Part shown: one piece after another, positions 32,349 through 40,304 of the stretch
Layout: each line of letters starts with the position of its first letter
How positions within the stretch are numbered: position 1 is the first letter of the stretch
Origin: Henriciella sp.
GTDB lineage: Bacteria > Pseudomonadota > Alphaproteobacteria > Caulobacterales > Hyphomonadaceae
Assembly: GCA_013214545.1 (NCBI GenBank)
Contig: JABSQB010000031.1
Span: 1-40,304 of the forward strand
Direction: 5' to 3'
Length of the DNA stretch: 40,304 nucleotides
The notes under the pieces: model-generated
Told to the model about the DNA's origin: nothing
Databases searched by the model: none
What the model saw: the letters and a program-made list of their open reading frames with translations, nothing else
Translations under genes and position numbers: made by a program

Positions 32349-35300
32349 ATGAAGAACTCACTGATCGCGCTCGCCTCACTCTCACTCGCTGCAATGGGAG
32401 GCGTCGCGACGGCGCAAGATCGCGGCTATTATCAATCACCTTCAATCAGCGGCAACACACTGGTCTTTTCCAGCGAGGGCGACCTTTGGCGCACCCGCGC
32501 GAGCGGTGGCACTGCCGTTCGTCTGACGACGCATCCTGAGGTCGAGTCCTCGCCCATTCTGTCACCAGATGGCAGATGGATCGCCTTCCAGGCGAGCTAT
32601 GATGGTCCTTCCGAAGTTTACATGATGTCCGTGTCCGGCGGCGCCCCAAAGCGGGTCACCTATGAAGGCGGCGGAGCGACCGTCCGGGGTTGGGTCGATG
32701 ATCAGCGTATCCTGTATCGCGCGACCAATATTTCGGGCCGCATACCACGGATCCTGAGAACGGTTGATCGCAACACGCTCGAAACCGCCGATCTGCCTTA
32801 TGACAATGCAGATCTGGCCGCGGTCGATGCGGGTAATAATGAGATCTTCTTCACCCGTTATGGCCTCTCCATGTTCTCTGATAACGCGGTTCTGTATCGC
32901 GGCGGACGGATGGCGCAGCTCTGGCGCGGCGGGCTAGACGGTGGTGCCGAAGCGGTGCGTCTCGCCGCTGATTTCGGGGCCCCAATCCGTCACCCGATGT
33001 ATGCCGACGGCCGGGTCTATTTCATCAGCGACAAGTCAGGCGCCGACAATATCTGGTCGGTCGATCGCGACGGCAATGACGCCCGCCAACACACTGATCG
33101 CGCGCAATGGCAAATCAGAACGCCGCAAATACACGAGGGTAAGATTGCCTTTCAGAGCGGCGCTGACCTGTTCACTTATGACCCGGCGAGTGACGAGACG
33201 GAGCAGATCAATCTGTTCCTGATGAGCGACAGCGATTATCGCCGCGAACGCTGGATCGATAACCCGCTGGCCTATCTGGAAAGTGCGCGAATGAACCCTC
33301 AAGGCGATGCGGTCACGGTCACTGCTCGCGGGCGTGTGGCAGCCGCCTTTACTGGCCAGCGGCGGCGCGTCGATCTACAATTTGCCAAGGAAAAGCGCGC
33401 GCGCTCCGCCGCTTATAGCGGTGACGGCGAGTCGATCTACGTCATTCTCGACCACGATTCGAGCGGCGAAATCTGGCAGTTCCCGGCCAATGGGCTGGGC
33501 GAGCCGGTTCAGCTCACCGCGTCGTCAGACACTTATATCTGGGGTCTGTACCCGTCTCCGCATGACAACACGCTGCTCTATTCCGACAAGAAGGGGCGCT
33601 TGTTCTTGTTCGATCCGGAGACTCGGCGATCAAAGCTGATTGAAGAGACACAGAGCGGTAATGACTTTGCCTTTTATGGCTTCAGCTGGTCTTCCGGTGG
33701 GCGCTATATCGCCTACACGTTCTTTGACGAGCGGGCCCTGCCACGGGTGGCGCTGTACGACACCCAGACCGAGCGCCGAACCGTTGTGACGACCGGAAAG
33801 TACGAGTCCTTCGCACCCGCTTTCTCCGCAGACGGCGCCTGGCTCTATTTCATTTCCAATCGGAACTTCAACGCTACGCCCGGATCGCCTTGGGGTGACC
33901 GCAATATGGGCCCGGCCTTCCAGTCGCGAGGCCAGTTGTTTGCGGTTCAGCTCGACCCTGAGGCAGACTTCCCGTTCGAGGCGCCAAGTGAGCTCGATGA
34001 GGAATCCGGCTCAAGCGAAAACGGCTCGGATGAAGAAGACGCAGATGCGGATGAAGGCGAGGCAGATATCAACGTCTCGAACCTGTCCGCCCGGCTGTAC
34101 CAAGTGCCGGTTGAGCCGGGCAATTATCGCGCCCTCGCTGCGACGGCCAAGCATCTGTTCGTGATCAATACAAACGGGTCAGCGACCCTGCAGCGCCTGG
34201 CGTTTACGCATGAAAGCCCGGAACTGTCGGACTATGCGTCTAACGTTCAGGCGTTCGAATTGTCGGCTGACGGCAAGAAGCTGTTCCTGCAGACGGGCAA
34301 TGGGCGCGACCCGCGGTTCGTGATCGTAGCGTCGGACAAGGACCTGCCCTCCGATACCAGCAAGCAGACCGTGCGCCTGTCAGACTGGACCCTTCGAATT
34401 GATCCGAAGGATGAGTGGCGGCAACTGGTTCTGGATGCCTGGCGCCTGCACCGGGATTTTGCTTATGACCCCGATTTGCGCGGCGTTGACTGGGAGGCGG
34501 TTCGCGACCGCTATGTCCCTCTGCGCGATCGCATCGGGCATCGCTCCGAAGTGAATGACTTGCTGCGCCAGATGGCGGCTGAGCTTGGGATCCTGCACAG
34601 TCAGGTCCGCGGCGGCGATCAGCCAGACGATGCTGAGAGCGGCGTGCCGAGCTTCCTCGGCGCAACCTATTCTGCGCGTGCGAACGGTCTCGAGATAACC
34701 GGCATTTACACAGGTGAGCCGGACCGGATTGAGACCCTCGGCACACTTCAAAAGCCGGGGATCGATGTCGCTGTCGGAGACATTCTCACGGCCATTGATG
34801 GCACGCCTATCCGAACGCGGATCGATCTTGCCAATGCCCTGACCATGAAGGCCGGCCAGGAAGTCCTGCTCGACCTCAGCCGAAACGGAAACGCGTTTCA
34901 GGAGATCGTGAAGCCAATGACCGGGCGGCAGACCGCCATGCTGCGTTACCGTAACTGGGTCGAAGGCAATCGCGCGCGAGTGGCGGAGAAATCGGACGGA
35001 ACGGTCGGCTATCTGCACTTGCGCGCCATGACCGCGTCAGATCTCGCCAGCTTCGCCCGCGATTTCTACGAGCATTATGACAAGCCTGGCCTGATCATTG
35101 ATGTGCGCGGCAATAGTGGCGGCAATGTCGACAGTATCATTCTGAGCACCCTCTTGCGGCAGGCCTGGGCCTTCTGGCGCCGGCCCGATCATGGCCCGGC
35201 CACGACCAATATGCAGCAAACCTTCCGCGGACACCTCGCCGTGTTGATCAATGAAGGCACTTACTCAGACGGTGAAACGTTTGCCGCGGGCATCAAGACG

Positions 35301-35624
35301 CTGGATCTCGGCCCGACGATTGGCACACAGACGGCCGGGGCCGGCATCTGGCTGTCAGACCGCAATCCGCTAAGTGATCGCGGTCAGGCCCGGATCGCTG
35401 AGTTCGCGCAATATGGCGCTGATGGACGCTGGCTGATCGAAGGCCGCGGGGTCTCGCCAGATATTGAAGTCATCAATCCGCCGAACGCGACCTTCCTGGG
35501 CGAAGACGCACAGCTGGCCCGCGCTCTGTCCTATCTCGGTGACAAGATCGCGGCTGAGCCGATTCCGGATCTGCAACCACGGCCATTGCCGCCGCTCGGA
35601 ACCCCAGGCGAAGATGTGGATTGA
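32349..35624 (+). CDS. tricorn-type protease, S41 family
   Basis: 1091-residue periplasmic tricorn homologue. A signal peptide ends near VATAQ (residues 19-23). Beta-propeller WD40/TolB-like repeats fill about 25-650, with a strongly acidic low-complexity insert (DEESGSSENGSDEEDADADE, about 551-570). PDZ and S41 core domains follow. The catalytic nucleophile is S973-D974 in EGTYSDGE, and the Glu is in IEGRGVSPDIEV. His750 is kept, but the Ser preceding it in archaeal tricorn is Leu here (GILHSQV). Tricorn degrades oligopeptides, so a role in periplasmic peptide turnover is inferred. Confidence 0.92.
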   Translation: MKNSLIALASLSLAAMGGVATAQDRGYYQSPSISGNTLVFSSEGDLWRTRASGGTAVRLTTHPEVESSPILSPDGRWIAFQASYDGPSEVYMMSVSGGAPKRVTYEGGGATVRGWVDDQRILYRATNISGRIPRILRTVDRNTLETADLPYDNADLAAVDAGNNEIFFTRYGLSMFSDNAVLYRGGRMAQLWRGGLDGGAEAVRLAADFGAPIRHPMYADGRVYFISDKSGADNIWSVDRDGNDARQHTDRAQWQIRTPQIHEGKIAFQSGADLFTYDPASDETEQINLFLMSDSDYRRERWIDNPLAYLESARMNPQGDAVTVTARGRVAAAFTGQRRRVDLQFAKEKRARSAAYSGDGESIYVILDHDSSGEIWQFPANGLGEPVQLTASSDTYIWGLYPSPHDNTLLYSDKKGRLFLFDPETRRSKLIEETQSGNDFAFYGFSWSSGGRYIAYTFFDERALPRVALYDTQTERRTVVTTGKYESFAPAFSADGAWLYFISNRNFNATPGSPWGDRNMGPAFQSRGQLFAVQLDPEADFPFEAPSELDEESGSSENGSDEEDADADEGEADINVSNLSARLYQVPVEPGNYRALAATAKHLFVINTNGSATLQRLAFTHESPELSDYASNVQAFELSADGKKLFLQTGNGRDPRFVIVASDKDLPSDTSKQTVRLSDWTLRIDPKDEWRQLVLDAWRLHRDFAYDPDLRGVDWEAVRDRYVPLRDRIGHRSEVNDLLRQMAAELGILHSQVRGGDQPDDAESGVPSFLGATYSARANGLEITGIYTGEPDRIETLGTLQKPGIDVAVGDILTAIDGTPIRTRIDLANALTMKAGQEVLLDLSRNGNAFQEIVKPMTGRQTAMLRYRNWVEGNRARVAEKSDGTVGYLHLRAMTASDLASFARDFYEHYDKPGLIIDVRGNSGGNVDSIILSTLLRQAWAFWRRPDHGPATTNMQQTFRGHLAVLINEGTYSDGETFAAGIKTLDLGPTIGTQTAGAGIWLSDRNPLSDRGQARIAEFAQYGADGRWLIEGRGVSPDIEVINPPNATFLGEDAQLARALSYLGDKIAAEPIPDLQPRPLPPLGTPGEDVD

Positions 35625-35668
35625 TTGGAAGCGATCAGGGACGGTGCACCCCGCCACCACACGCCATC

Positions 35669-35701
35669 AAAAAAGGACGGCCTCTGCGAAAGCCGTCCTT
35701 T
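35669..35701 (-). terminator. intrinsic terminator, minus strand, for the GST gene
   Basis: AAAGGACGGC (35672-35681) pairs with GCCGTCCTTT (35692-35701) in a 10-bp stem with a 10-nt loop. Read on the minus strand, the stem runs into TTTTTT, which suits termination of the glutathione transferase transcript. On the plus strand only TTT follows, so it is a weaker stop for the tricorn gene. The position between convergent genes fits. Confidence 0.8.
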
Positions 35702-35776
35702 GAAAGACTGGGTAAATAACTGACCTTCCGCGGAGAGTTCCGGGAGGAAACGGACAGAAGGCCCTACCCAGACCGA

Positions 35777-36484
35777 CTAAACACCCGCGGGGTAAAGGCT
35801 GTCTGTGCCCCGGGTCACATAAGCCATGAGGGTCGCATCGCTTTTTATCAGGCGCCCGAGTGGCTTCTCTTCTGGTGTAACGATTGCAGCGCGCAGCATC
35901 GGGACGACGCTATAGTCAGCGGCTGTCGGCGCATCGCCGAACAGGAATGGCTTGTCGGCGAGCAGATCGACAATCGCGGTGATATCGCGCTCCACCCGGT
36001 CAAATCGCTCATCGGCGCTCTGCCGCCCCATGCCCTGCCCGTGCAGCCCTTGCAGGGCCTGCTTGCGGGCCATAGCCGGGACGAAGGCGCGCAGGAACCA
36101 GGGAAAATCGCTGAAGAAGACGCGGCGAACATGGGCCCAATTATCGTCCTCGCCCCAGCGATCCATGAGAATCGCAAAATAGAGATGCTCTTCGACCATG
36201 CGGATTACCGCGTGCGAGGTCGCCCGCTCTGCGGCGTTCAGGCCTTCATTGAAATCCTTGCCGCTGATCGCCTCGACATGGGTGCGGATCTGCTCGCTAT
36301 CAGCGATGACCGTGCCATCAAGTTCGATGACCGGGAACTTGCCTTTCGGCGACTTTCGCGGGTCGGACGTGACGTTCAGATCAAACGGCAGACCTGAGGC
36401 TTTGAGCATGCACCAGGCTTTCATACAGAACGGGCTGGCGGAGGGTTCACCGAAGGCGTCAGGGAAGAGTGTGAGGGTAATCAT
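35777..36484 (-). CDS. glutathione S-transferase family protein
   Basis: 235-residue GST-fold protein. The thioredoxin-like N-terminal domain has SPFCMKAWCMLKASG near residue 15 and the cis-Pro region KFPVIELDG with the following DSEQI. An all-helical C-terminal domain includes FLFGDAPTAADYSV. It resembles the Tom37/metaxin-like bacterial GSTs. The frame extends to 36532, but ATG 36484 follows AAGGAC and gives the usual short N-terminus. It is divergent from a YafY-type regulator, 80 nt apart, which may control it. Substrate unknown. Confidence 0.87.
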   Translation of the reverse strand: MITLTLFPDAFGEPSASPFCMKAWCMLKASGLPFDLNVTSDPRKSPKGKFPVIELDGTVIADSEQIRTHVEAISGKDFNEGLNAAERATSHAVIRMVEEHLYFAILMDRWGEDDNWAHVRRVFFSDFPWFLRAFVPAMARKQALQGLHGQGMGRQSADERFDRVERDITAIVDLLADKPFLFGDAPTAADYSVVPMLRAAIVTPEEKPLGRLIKSDATLMAYVTRGTDSLYPAGV

Positions 36485-36564
36485 GGGCGGGTCCTTACTG
36501 TTGACAGCCGGGTAGCACGCGGCTCCTGTCATTTTTTGTCAGCAACATCTGCTAGGAACGTCCC

Positions 36565-37263
36565 ATGGCCAAAAGTGACCGTCTTCTGCAATTGATGCAA
36601 TGCCTGCGTACGTTCTCGCCGCCGGTCAAAGCGCAGGCGTTGAGTGATGAGCTCGGCGTTTCCCTGCGCACGATCTATCGCGATATCGAGACGCTGCGGC
36701 GCTCCGGCGCGCTGATCGATGGCGAAGCCGGCTATGGCTATACCTTGCAGGAAGACCCGGCCCTGCCGCCAATGATGTTCAGCCGCGATGAGATGGAATC
36801 CATCGTACTCGGCCTGCGCGAAGTGGTGCAGGTGGCCGATCCGGTGCTCGCCAAGGCTGCCGAGAACGCCCTGTCCAAGCTCAAAGCGTCCCTGCCCGAA
36901 AGGATGCGCTCTGAGTTCGAACACGCGGTGCTTTATGCCAAGCGGTTCTATTGCCGCCCGGAAATTGCCATCGATATCGCCGCCTTCCGGCAAGCGACGC
37001 GCAATGAGCAGGTGGTCGAGATCAGCTATCAGGATGCTGAGGAGAATCCGACCGTGCGGACCATTCAGCCGCTCGCAATCGTGTTCTTCGATCGCTCCCT
37101 CGTCGCCCTGGCCTGGTGCGAACTGCGCCAGGACTATCGCTCCTTCCGGATCGACCGAATCCGCGAGATGACAATCATGGATCGCTCCTTCCGGCCACGC
37201 CGGGTCGCCATGCTGCGCGAGTATCTGGACCGGCTCGAACAGCCAGGGCCAGACAATTGCTGA
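36565..37263 (+). CDS. YafY family HTH/WYL transcriptional regulator
   Basis: 232-residue regulator. An N-terminal HTH_11 winged helix (about 1-60) has the recognition region LGVSLRTIYRDIETLRRSGALI. The C-terminal WYL domain (about 135-225) includes AWCELRQDYRSFRIDRI. WYL domains sense nucleic-acid or small-molecule ligands. It is divergent from the GST gene and lies 85 nt upstream of scoA on the same strand, so either neighbour may be a target. Confidence 0.9.
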   Translation: MAKSDRLLQLMQCLRTFSPPVKAQALSDELGVSLRTIYRDIETLRRSGALIDGEAGYGYTLQEDPALPPMMFSRDEMESIVLGLREVVQVADPVLAKAAENALSKLKASLPERMRSEFEHAVLYAKRFYCRPEIAIDIAAFRQATRNEQVVEISYQDAEENPTVRTIQPLAIVFFDRSLVALAWCELRQDYRSFRIDRIREMTIMDRSFRPRRVAMLREYLDRLEQPGPDNC

Positions 37264-37313
37264 CCGCTCGCTTCTAAGCGAAATTGTTCACATAAATTGA
37301 GCCGAATGATCTC

Positions 37314-37325
37314 TTGCAATTGCAA
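37314..37325. promoter_or_regulatory. TTGCAATTGCAA palindrome upstream of scoA
   Basis: A perfect 12-bp palindrome centred about 30 nt before the scoA ATG. It contains TGC-N4-GCA, which resembles the TGC/GCA half-sites reported for PhaR, a regulator of polyhydroxybutyrate metabolism in Alphaproteobacteria. A link to ketone-body/PHB metabolism is therefore plausible, but the regulator is inferred. The nearby YafY protein is an alternative. Confidence 0.4.
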
Positions 37326-37348
37326 TAGTCACTGCGTAACGAAGGCGC

Positions 37349-38047
37349 ATGAGTAAAATCTATGAAAGCGCTACCGCAGCGCTAGACGGGGTCCTATTCG
37401 ACGGCATGGTGATTGCCGCCGGCGGATTTGGCCTGTGCGGTATTCCCGAACTCTCGATCCAGGCGATCCGCGATGCGGGCACCAAGGATCTGACCATCTA
37501 TTCCAACAATGCCGGCGTCGATGATTTCGGTCTGGGGCTTCTGCTGCAGACCAAGCAGATCAAGAAGATGTGCTCGTCTTATGTCGGCGAGAACGACTTG
37601 TTCATGCAGCAATACCTCTCTGGCGAGTTGGAGCTGGAGTTTAATCCGCAAGGCACGCTCGCTGAGCGCATGCGGGCCGGAGGCGCTGGAATCCCGGGCT
37701 TCTACACCAAGACCGGTGTCGGCACCGTCATCGCCGAAGGCAAGGAAGTGAAGTCCTTCAACGGTGAAGACTATATCATGGAGGAAGGCATCTTCGCCGA
37801 CCTCGCCATTGTCAAAGCCTGGAAAGCCGACAAAACCGGCAACGCGATCTTCCGCAAGACGGCGCGCAACTTCAACCAGCCCGCCGCCACCTGCGGCAAG
37901 ATCTGCGTCATGGAAGTCGAAGAGATTGTGGAGCCCGGCGAGCTTGATCCGGACGCGATCCACATTCCCGGCATCTATGTGCACCGCCTCGTGCAAGGCA
38001 CGTTCGAGAAGCGGATTGAACAACGTACAGTAAGGGAGCGCGCCTAA
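37349..38047 (+). CDS. scoA: succinyl-CoA:3-oxoacid CoA-transferase subunit A
   Basis: 232-residue alpha subunit of the two-subunit CoA-transferase that moves CoA from succinyl-CoA to acetoacetate. The N-terminal block [20 protein letters not shown] and the [15 protein letters not shown] segment are typical. [16 protein letters not shown] is the conserved mid-protein loop. GAAGG lies before the ATG. The TAA stop overlaps the scoB ATG (TAATG), so the subunits are made in a coupled way. Confidence 0.94.
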   Translation: MSKIYESATAALDGVLFDGMVIAAGGFGLCGIPELSIQAIRDAGTKDLTIYSNNAGVDDFGLGLLLQTKQIKKMCSSYVGENDLFMQQYLSGELELEFNPQGTLAERMRAGGAGIPGFYTKTGVGTVIAEGKEVKSFNGEDYIMEEGIFADLAIVKAWKADKTGNAIFRKTARNFNQPAATCGKICVMEVEEIVEPGELDPDAIHIPGIYVHRLVQGTFEKRIEQRTVRERA

Positions 38048-38676
38048 TGCCCTGGGATCGAAATCAAATGGCGGCGCGCGCCGCGCAAGAGCTGGAAGAC
38101 GGCATGTATGTCAATCTCGGCATTGGCATCCCGACTCTGGTCGCGAACCATATTCCAGATGGCATGACGGTGACGCTCCAGTCTGAGAATGGCATGCTTG
38201 GCATGGGCCCTTTCCCATATGATGGCGAAGAAGACCCAGACCTGATCAATGCGGGTAAGCAGACCATCACTGAATTGCCGCACACCGCCTATTTCGACAG
38301 CGCCACCAGTTTCGGCATGATCCGCGGCGGCAAGATTGCCATGGCCATTCTCGGCGCCATGGAAGTGGCTGAGAATGGCGACCTCGCCAACTGGATGATC
38401 CCGGGCAAGCTGGTCAAAGGCATGGGCGGGGCCATGGACCTGGTCGCTGGTGTCGGCCGCGTTGTGGTGATCACCGACCACAACAATAAGAAAGGCGATG
38501 CCAAACTGCTGAAGGCATGCACCCTGCCACTCACTGGTCTGGGCGTGGTTGATCGGATCATTACCGATCTTGGCGTCTTTGATGTGGTTGAAGGAGGTCT
38601 GAAAGTCGTCGAGCTGGCCCCGGAAGTGACCATGGACGTGGTCCACGAACGGACTGAAGCCGCGATTGTGGGATGA
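38047..38676 (+). CDS. scoB: succinyl-CoA:3-oxoacid CoA-transferase subunit B
   Basis: 209-residue beta subunit. The catalytic glutamate, which forms the glutamyl-CoA intermediate, is Glu47 in [10 protein letters not shown]. The N-terminal [13 protein letters not shown] and later [12 protein letters not shown] blocks fit the family. Its TGA overlaps the ATG of the next gene. Together with subunit A it activates acetoacetate for ketone-body use or PHB turnover. Confidence 0.94.
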   Translation: MPWDRNQMAARAAQELEDGMYVNLGIGIPTLVANHIPDGMTVTLQSENGMLGMGPFPYDGEEDPDLINAGKQTITELPHTAYFDSATSFGMIRGGKIAMAILGAMEVAENGDLANWMIPGKLVKGMGGAMDLVAGVGRVVVITDHNNKKGDAKLLKACTLPLTGLGVVDRIITDLGVFDVVEGGLKVVELAPEVTMDVVHERTEAAIVG

Positions 38677-39416
38677 AGGAATACGGGCCGACCACTTTTG
38701 GCGACTTGCACGCTGACGAGTATGACGCCCTGCACGATCCTGGCACGACGGACGCTTGCGTCGATCTGATAGCAGAGCTCGCCGGCACCAGAGAGGTGCT
38801 GGAACTCGCAATTGGAACGGGGCGCATTGCCCTGCCCCTCGCCGCGCGCGGCCTCTCTGTTTCAGGGTTTGATGCCTCGCCGGAAATGCTCCAGAAGCTG
38901 CGCGAAAAACCCGGCGGCGAGGCGCTTCAGACCTGGGTCGCCGACATGGCGCGCTTTGATCTCGGCCAGATGTTCGATTTCGCCTATCTGGTCTTCAACA
39001 CGCTTTACAACCTGACCTCGCAGCAAGCGCAGACGGATTGCTTTCAATGCGTCGCTAAGCATCTGCGCCCCGGCGGCCAGTTTCTGGTCGAAGCCTTCAT
39101 GCCCAACCGCGAGCGGTTTGAGAACAACCAGGCCGTCCGCACCAAAAAAGTCAGCTTTGACAGCGTCTTGCTCGAGGCGGCGCAGCATGATCCTGTCGCG
39201 CAGACTATTCATTATCAACGCATCCGCTTCACTGAAGACGGCACCAGTCTCAATCCTTTGCCGATGCGCTATGTCTGGCCCTCCGAACTCGACTTGATGG
39301 CGGCGCTGGCTGGTCTGCGCCCCGTTGCGCGTTGGGGCGGGTGGCAGAAACAGCCGCTCTCTGCATCCAGCAACATGTATGTCATCGTCTACGAAAAGCC
39401 TGCGACAGAGGCCTGA
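38673..39416 (+). CDS. class I SAM-dependent methyltransferase
   Basis: 247-residue Rossmann methyltransferase. Motif I is [19 protein letters not shown] (about 32-50), followed by the acidic motif [11 protein letters not shown] and motif IV-like [14 protein letters not shown]. The substrate is not evident. The ATGA overlap with scoB implies cotranslation, which is unusual company for a CoA-transferase and may just be operon packing. Confidence 0.87.
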   Translation: MKEYGPTTFGDLHADEYDALHDPGTTDACVDLIAELAGTREVLELAIGTGRIALPLAARGLSVSGFDASPEMLQKLREKPGGEALQTWVADMARFDLGQMFDFAYLVFNTLYNLTSQQAQTDCFQCVAKHLRPGGQFLVEAFMPNRERFENNQAVRTKKVSFDSVLLEAAQHDPVAQTIHYQRIRFTEDGTSLNPLPMRYVWPSELDLMAALAGLRPVARWGGWQKQPLSASSNMYVIVYEKPATEA

Positions 39417-39498
39417 CCCCATCCTTCCCGCAACGGCATGGATTGAACCTGCCTGCTGACCAATTATGGCTTGCGTCCAAGACGTAAGGAGAGCCGTG

Positions 39499-40304
39499 AT
39501 GCCTCAAGGTGCGATGCCCGTTCTGGTCGGTGTGGGCCAGGTGACAGATCAATGGGACGGAACCGCTGGACCTGACGGCGCCCCCTCCCCGAAAAGCCTG
39601 TGCGTCACAGCCAGCAAGCTGGCGCTCGACGATGCTGGCATTGCGGCGTCCGAAATCGATACGCTAGCCGTCGTCCGCATCTTTGAAGACAGCGTTCCGG
39701 GCGATCGTCATCCGCACGGTCACAATACCAACCTGCCTGGCACGATTGCGCGTGATATTGGCGCAAGCCCGACCCGCGCCATCTATGCCGCCGTTGGGGG
39801 GCAAAGCCCGCAACAGCTCGCCAATGAAATGGCGGCGCGCATCCATGCTGGTGAAATCGAGTGCGCACTGGTCACCGGATCGGAAGCCAACAAGGCCTCC
39901 AAAGCAGCCCGCAAACACGGCGTGAAAATTGACTGGGCGGACGGCGATGACCTGGCCTTCGAAGATCGCGGCATGGGCGAGATGCTGCTGTCGCGCCCTG
40001 AGATCAAACATGGGATCGTCGCGCCGGCCTATTTCTATGCCCTGTTCGAAAACGCCATGGCGGCCCGCGACGGACAGACCCGCTCTGAGCGCCGAGCTGA
40101 AATGTCGAGCCTGTTCGCAAAGTTCGCTGCGGTCGCGGCCAGCAACCCAAACTCGCAGTTCGATACCAGTACGTTTAATGCCGAGTTTTTGGCAACACCC
40201 AGCAAGGCCAACTACCCGTTCGCCGATCCGTTCCTGAAATGGCATATCGCCCAGGACGCGGTGAACCAGGCCGGGGCCTTCCTGATCATGTCAGACAGCA
40301 AAGC
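39499..40304 (+). CDS. thiolase-fold protein, acetyl-CoA acetyltransferase-like (3' truncated)
   Basis: The frame opens at ATG 39499, with AAGGAG about 8 nt upstream, and runs off the window edge after 268 codons. The N-terminus PVLVGVGQVTDQ, the ALDDAGI segment, and ALVTGSEANKAS then FEDRGMGEMLLSRPEIKHGIVAPAYFYALFE resemble proteins annotated as acetyl-CoA acetyltransferase of the SCP-x-like thiolase group. Around residues 97-106, where classical thiolases place the nucleophilic Cys, the sequence reads A-A-V-G-G-Q-S-P-Q-Q, so that Cys appears absent. Its position after scoAB fits acyl-CoA metabolism. The C-terminal half, with the remaining catalytic motifs, lies outside the window. Confidence 0.82.
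   Translation, partial: MPQGAMPVLVGVGQVTDQWDGTAGPDGAPSPKSLCVTASKLALDDAGIAASEIDTLAVVRIFEDSVPGDRHPHGHNTNLPGTIARDIGASPTRAIYAAVGGQSPQQLANEMAARIHAGEIECALVTGSEANKASKAARKHGVKIDWADGDDLAFEDRGMGEMLLSRPEIKHGIVAPAYFYALFENAMAARDGQTRSERRAEMSSLFAKFAAVAASNPNSQFDTSTFNAEFLATPSKANYPFADPFLKWHIAQDAVNQAGAFLIMSDSK

Noticed and set aside
1-40304. CRISPR arrays, insertion sequences, prophage or integron features
   Set aside because: No regularly spaced repeats, transposase, integrase or phage genes were seen on either strand.

Overview
This is about 40 kb of GC-rich chromosome, densely coding and with many short ATGA/TAATG-type gene overlaps. The gene set (RlmJ, pirin, two-subunit succinyl-CoA:3-oxoacid CoA-transferase, M28 and tricorn-type peptidases, RND efflux, FabY-type ketosynthase) suggests an alphaproteobacterium, probably a marine Hyphomonadaceae/Maricaulales-like lineage. 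That assignment is inferred from gene content and style; there is no rRNA in the window. I see no insertion sequences, phage genes, CRISPR array or rRNA.

Layout. 1-2.7 kb: a minus-strand run of uracil-DNA glycosylase-like protein, lipoprotein alpha/beta hydrolase and leucine-dehydrogenase-family enzyme. 2.8-8.5 kb, plus strand: pirin, M28 lipoprotein peptidase, rlmJ, a hotdog thioesterase, a small unknown gene and a DUF2855 protein. 8.5-10.9 kb, minus strand: OmpA/BON lipoprotein and a secreted amidohydrolase. 11-12.2 kb, plus strand: a ClpP-fold-like secreted protein and a 75-residue orphan preceded by a Fur-box-like palindrome. 12.2-16 kb, minus strand: MaoC-like protein (C-terminal frameshift), ACAD10-type phosphotransferase, ACT protein and purD. 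16.1-22.2 kb, plus strand: xseA and an RND adaptor/permease pair. 22.2-24.2 kb, minus strand: fabY.

24.3-32.2 kb, plus strand, is the centrepiece: a complete selenocysteine cassette. It contains selA, selB, the UCA-anticodon tRNA-Sec, a thioredoxin-fusion protein, a selenoprotein of the UGSC type, and selD fused behind an FAD/NAD oxidoreductase domain. The selenoprotein is interrupted in any standard ORF call by an in-frame UGA at 29715-29717. Reading through it gives U-G-S-C-T-T-C and a 172-residue protein, and a bacterial-SECIS-like hairpin follows the UGA. SelD supplies selenophosphate, SelA converts Ser-tRNA-Sec to Sec-tRNA-Sec, SelB delivers it at the UGA, and the only Sec protein visible here sits beside a candidate thioredoxin-type partner. 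An intrinsic terminator and a second hairpin separate the selenoprotein from selD and move the likely selD start to a TTG at 30060.

32.3-40.3 kb: a tricorn-type protease, a GST divergent from a YafY/WYL regulator, scoA-scoB with an overlapping methyltransferase gene, and a thiolase-fold protein running off the right edge.
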